A stretch of DNA of 61,596 nt from JAZSNL01 sp045536365 (GTDB lineage: Bacteria; Bacillota_I; Bacilli_A; ML615J-28; CAG-313), in the NCBI GenBank assembly GCA_045536365.1, contig JAZSNL010000007.1, positions 1-61,596 on the forward strand, in the 5' to 3' direction. The notes beneath the pieces are model-generated. The model saw nothing but the letters and a program-made list of their open reading frames with translations, was not told the origin of the DNA and ran no database searches. This document shows, piece after piece, positions 59,078 to 61,596 of this stretch. The position numbers and the translations under genes were made by a program. The first letter of the stretch is position 1. The number at the start of each line of letters is the position of its first letter.

Positions 59078-60319
59078 ATGAAAGAAGTTGTAATCATTGG
59101 TGGTGGCGTATCAGGTATTATGTGCGCTATAACAATAAAAGAAGAATTAAAAGATAAAGTTCGTGTCGTTATAGTCGAAAGACTGGAACGAGTAGGTAAA
59201 AAAATATTATCAACAGGTAATGGACGTTGTAACTTTAGTAATATTAATATGATCGCAAGTAAATATAATAACCCTCCTTTTGTTGCTGCAATACTAAACA
59301 ATTTAACTCCTGAAAAATTAATAGAAAAATTTAAAGAAATGGGATTAATATCAAAAGTAGGAAGCGAAGGAAGAGTATATCCATATACAGAAATGGCTAA
59401 TTCAGTTTTAGATATTTTAAGAATCAAAATGAAAAGCCTAGGTATAATAGAAAAATGTAATCAGGAAGTAAAGAAAATAGTATATAATGAAGGCTCATAT
59501 TTTTTAGAAACAACAAGAGGATTCCAAATTCCCGCTGACTACATCGTTATTGCAACAGGTGGTAAAGCAGCTCCAATACTTGGATCAAATGGAAGTGGAT
59601 ATGGATTAGTTAAACCATTTAAAGTAAAAGTAAGCGATGTTCAACCAGGACTTGTTGGTATTAAAATAGATCAAAACGCAATTAGAGGCCTATCTGGAAT
59701 CAGAACAAAAGCAAACGTTTCTTTATACGATAAAAAACAAAAAATAAAACTATTCGAAGAATTCGGTGAAGTTCAATTCAAAGATGATGGAATAAGTGGA
59801 ATAGTTGTAATGCAGTTACAACTTCATATCGCAAGATTACCTAAAAATAATAATTTAGTAATTGAAATGGACTTATTACCAACCGTTTCAGAAGAAGAAC
59901 TATATGAAATGTTATTAAAAAGAAAAGAAGAATATGGAATGTTAGAAAACAATGAATTCCTAACAGGCCTTTTTGCAAAAATGCTTGCCCATTTAATCAT
60001 TAGAAACTGTAAACTAGATCTATCAGGATACGCAGAAACACTAACATTAAAAGAAATTAAAAGAATTATTGAAGAAATAAAATCATTTAAATTAGAACCA
60101 AAAGGATTCTATTCATTTGATAAAGCTCAAATTACAGTTGGTGGTATTGAGACTAGTGAACTAGACAAGAAAACATTAGAAATAAAGAAAATGCCAGGAG
60201 CCTATGCTTGTGGTGAAGTATTAAATATAGATGGAGAATGTGGTGGCTATAATATTCATTTCGCTTGTGCAAGTGGATATACAGTAGCTCAAGACATTAT
60301 CAAAAAGTGTGAAGAATAA
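59078..60319 (+). CDS. FAD-dependent oxidoreductase of the BaiN/HI0933 family
   Basis: The 413-residue flavoprotein has an N-terminal dinucleotide fold VIIGGGVSGIMCAITIKEEL near residues 5-24, STGNGRCNFSN near 46, the interdomain ATGGKAAPILGSNGSGYG near 163 and GEVLNIDGECGGYNIHFACASGYTVAQDI near 380, typical of HI0933-like proteins, including BaiN of bile-acid 7-dehydroxylating gut bacteria. Most members are uncharacterised oxidoreductases. AAGGAG precedes the ATG. The ytxK gene begins with TAATG overlap. Confidence 0.88.
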   Translation: MKEVVIIGGGVSGIMCAITIKEELKDKVRVVIVERLERVGKKILSTGNGRCNFSNINMIASKYNNPPFVAAILNNLTPEKLIEKFKEMGLISKVGSEGRVYPYTEMANSVLDILRIKMKSLGIIEKCNQEVKKIVYNEGSYFLETTRGFQIPADYIVIATGGKAAPILGSNGSGYGLVKPFKVKVSDVQPGLVGIKIDQNAIRGLSGIRTKANVSLYDKKQKIKLFEEFGEVQFKDDGISGIVVMQLQLHIARLPKNNNLVIEMDLLPTVSEEELYEMLLKRKEEYGMLENNEFLTGLFAKMLAHLIIRNCKLDLSGYAETLTLKEIKRIIEEIKSFKLEPKGFYSFDKAQITVGGIETSELDKKTLEIKKMPGAYACGEVLNIDGECGGYNIHFACASGYTVAQDIIKKCEE

Positions 60320-61338
60320 TGAATAAAGTAAATAATGAAATGATTAATCTTATCGTTGATACCTTTGATCAAGCAGTAATGATTTACTATGAAGGAAGAA
60401 TCAACGAAAGAGAAGAAAACACTGCTGTTACTAATTATGACATTGAAAAAGGAAGATTAAATTATTATATATGTTTAATAGACTTAATCGATGCTTTTCT
60501 AGAAAATAAAACACTAGTAATTAACGAAAAAAGCTATGAACAAATAATGAATCTATTTGATAATCTACACAATAAAATTGAAGAAAATGGATTAAACAAT
60601 GAAGAAGTAAGACGCGCAATGTTACTTCTAGATATAAATGGATTTAAAAATATTAACTTTGATTTAGATATGATTACCCCTGATGTAATATCACTAATTA
60701 TTTGTTTTATTCTAGAACCATTGTTAAAAGAAAATCAAACAATTCTAGATGGGAACTTTGGTATAGGTAATTTAATATTTACTCTATCAACCCATTTATC
60801 AAAAGAATTCAAAATAATCGGCGTTGAAAATCACGGACTACTTGCTGATGTTGCGGTACACAAAGCAAACATGATGAATCTAGATATATCTTTATACCAT
60901 CAAGATATCTTAGAATATACATTTGATGGAATTGATTATATAGTTTCTGATATCGCAAGCTATCAATATGAAAATGCAGAATATCATTCTGATTTATATG
61001 ATAAAGGAGTTAAATACTTCCCATATTTATACCTAGAACATAATTTATCAATTCCTAGTGAACATATAGGAATATATTTAGTAAATAATGATTTCTTTAC
61101 TCAACCAGGAAATGAATTATTTAGAGAAACTCTAAAAGATAAAGCATATATTCATTCATTTATCACATTACCAGAATCATTATTCTTAAATAAAGAAAAC
61201 ACTAAATCAATAATGATTATTAAAAAAACAAAAGAATTAGAAAACAAAAAAACAGATATATACATGTTACCTAATATATCTGAAAAAGATAAATTTATGG
61301 AAATAATATCTGTTATTCAAGAAAGTTTAAAAGACTAA
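60319..61338 (+). CDS. YtxK-like SAM-dependent methyltransferase
   Basis: The 339-residue protein has a helical N-terminal domain (about 1-120) and a Rossmann methyltransferase domain: ILDGNFGIGNLIFTL near 141 is motif I, IIGVENH is the acidic loop and YIVSDIASYQYEN near 209 takes the place of the NPPY catalytic motif of N6-adenine methylases. This fits YtxK, a conserved Bacilli protein with a degenerate catalytic motif. In Bacillus ytxK lies near ytfJ-ytfI, as here. Catalytic activity is not assured. Confidence 0.82.
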   Translation: MNKVNNEMINLIVDTFDQAVMIYYEGRINEREENTAVTNYDIEKGRLNYYICLIDLIDAFLENKTLVINEKSYEQIMNLFDNLHNKIEENGLNNEEVRRAMLLLDINGFKNINFDLDMITPDVISLIICFILEPLLKENQTILDGNFGIGNLIFTLSTHLSKEFKIIGVENHGLLADVAVHKANMMNLDISLYHQDILEYTFDGIDYIVSDIASYQYENAEYHSDLYDKGVKYFPYLYLEHNLSIPSEHIGIYLVNNDFFTQPGNELFRETLKDKAYIHSFITLPESLFLNKENTKSIMIIKKTKELENKKTDIYMLPNISEKDKFMEIISVIQESLKD

Positions 61339-61360
61339 GTTTATACTTAGTCTTTTTTTG
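61329..61360 (+). terminator. ytxK terminator
   Basis: AAAAGACTAAG pairs with CTTAGTCTTTT around TTTATA, then a T run. The ytxK stop is in the stem. Confidence 0.92.
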
Positions 61361-61378
61361 TGAAAATATAATAATAAA

Positions 61379-61410
61379 ATACCTTCGTAACATATAACGA
61401 AAGAAGGTAT
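61379..61410 (+). promoter_or_regulatory. Hairpin covering the ribosome site of the last gene
   Basis: ATACCTTC pairs with GAAGGTAT (61403-61410 region), with GT/AC extension across a small bulge. The AAGGT part is the likely ribosome site for the ATG at 61415. A TATAAT-like box at 61366-61371 would start the transcript near the hairpin's 5' edge. Confidence 0.5.
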
Positions 61411-61414
61411 TAAA

Positions 61415-61596
61415 ATGAAAAAATTAACTTATTCAATTATTATTTTTTTATTAATATTTACTTTAAATATTAACAATCAAACGAAAGCCTATGAATACAT
61501 AACAAAACCATTAATAGTAACTAAAGGATATGATTATAATAATATTTTACAATATGATGGATATACAATAATAAAATCAAATATTAATTTTAATAA
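61415..61596 (+). CDS. Secreted protein, N-terminal part (truncated by window end)
   Basis: An ATG at 61415 opens a frame running past the window end without a stop. The product begins with a signal peptide (MKKLTYSIIIFLLIFTLNI, then NQTKAYE with a likely cleavage after Ala near residue 25), and then a soluble segment with ITKPLIVTKGYDYNNILQ. There is no lipobox Cys. AAGGT precedes the start, inside a hairpin. The family cannot be named from 60 residues. Confidence 0.7.
   Translation, partial: MKKLTYSIIIFLLIFTLNINNQTKAYEYITKPLIVTKGYDYNNILQYDGYTIIKSNINFN

Overview
The window comes from a very AT-rich, Gram-positive-type bacterium of the Bacilli / Erysipelotrichia / Mollicutes neighbourhood. 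The evidence is a Bacillus-type tRNA cluster with CCA encoded in every gene, strong Shine-Dalgarno sites, TTGACA/TATAAT promoters, many lipoprotein signal peptides, and Bacillus-like gene groupings (mnmG-rsmG-parA-DUF951; YtfI-GerW near YtxK). The standard code is used: Trp is read from TGG and nearly all genes end in TAA or TAG, with only two TGA stops. A sporulation phosphatase (SpoIIE), GerW/YtfJ and a ComK-like protein place the genome closer to spore-forming or competent Bacilli than to typical wall-less mycoplasmas. I see no phage, transposon, CRISPR or plasmid genes; most of the window looks like chromosomal backbone plus a lineage-specific surface-protein region.

Layout. 0-1.2 kb: 3' end of an rRNA operon (5S) and 11 tRNA genes. 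1.2-9 kb: DegV, a hidden 51-residue Cys-rich gene, RimO, a cupin, PduL, a split transketolase, and three membrane proteins of a DUF697-like cassette. 9-15 kb: zinc-ribbon protein, mnmG, rsmG, parA (no parB beside it), DUF951, spoIIE. 15-21.6 kb: rhodanese, PucR-type regulator, MsmK/UgpC-type sugar ABC ATPase, a ComK-like protein, pgk, tpiA, a membrane FN3 protein, and rpsD behind a long leader that can form a pseudoknot. 21.6-31 kb: BspA-type leucine-rich lipoprotein, membrane peptidase, YwaF-like protein, phosphoesterase lipoprotein, NUDIX, M42 peptidase, TtcA-like enzyme and a 6S-like RNA. 31-41.6 kb: surface and uptake genes: a lipoprotein with six near-identical 183-bp InlB-type repeats, a solute-binding protein with the same repeat fused on, a TPP riboswitch with thiT, a CHAP lipoprotein, a PASTA-nuclease lipoprotein, a HAD phosphatase, and a Crp/Fnr regulator divergent from an ABC system that lacks an ATPase. 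41.6-46.6 kb: XRE membrane regulator, serine hydrolase, PHP phosphatase, an OAS/CD-NTase-like nucleotidyltransferase, YebC. 46.7-53 kb: tRNA-Gly, hemolysin III, and a spermidine/putrescine operon with its XRE-cupin regulator. 53-61.6 kb: amidase lipoprotein, PsuG, PatB aminotransferase, RsuA-type pseudouridine synthase, YidD, YtfI, GerW, a BaiN-like flavoprotein, YtxK and the start of a secreted protein.

How it fits together. The genes suggest a fermentative organism that takes up thiamine (ThiT), polyamines (PotABCD) and sugars (an orphan MsmK-type ATPase next to pgk/tpiA), and may make acetyl- or acyl-phosphate through PduL. It spends much coding capacity on surface lipoproteins: adhesin-like repeats, wall hydrolases, a nuclease and a phosphatase. 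The observations most worth a second look are the pseudoknotted rpsD leader, the PHP plus CD-NTase-like pair, the ComK-like gene inside a glycolytic cluster, the three-gene DUF697 cassette, and the unusual PotA/PotD architectures.
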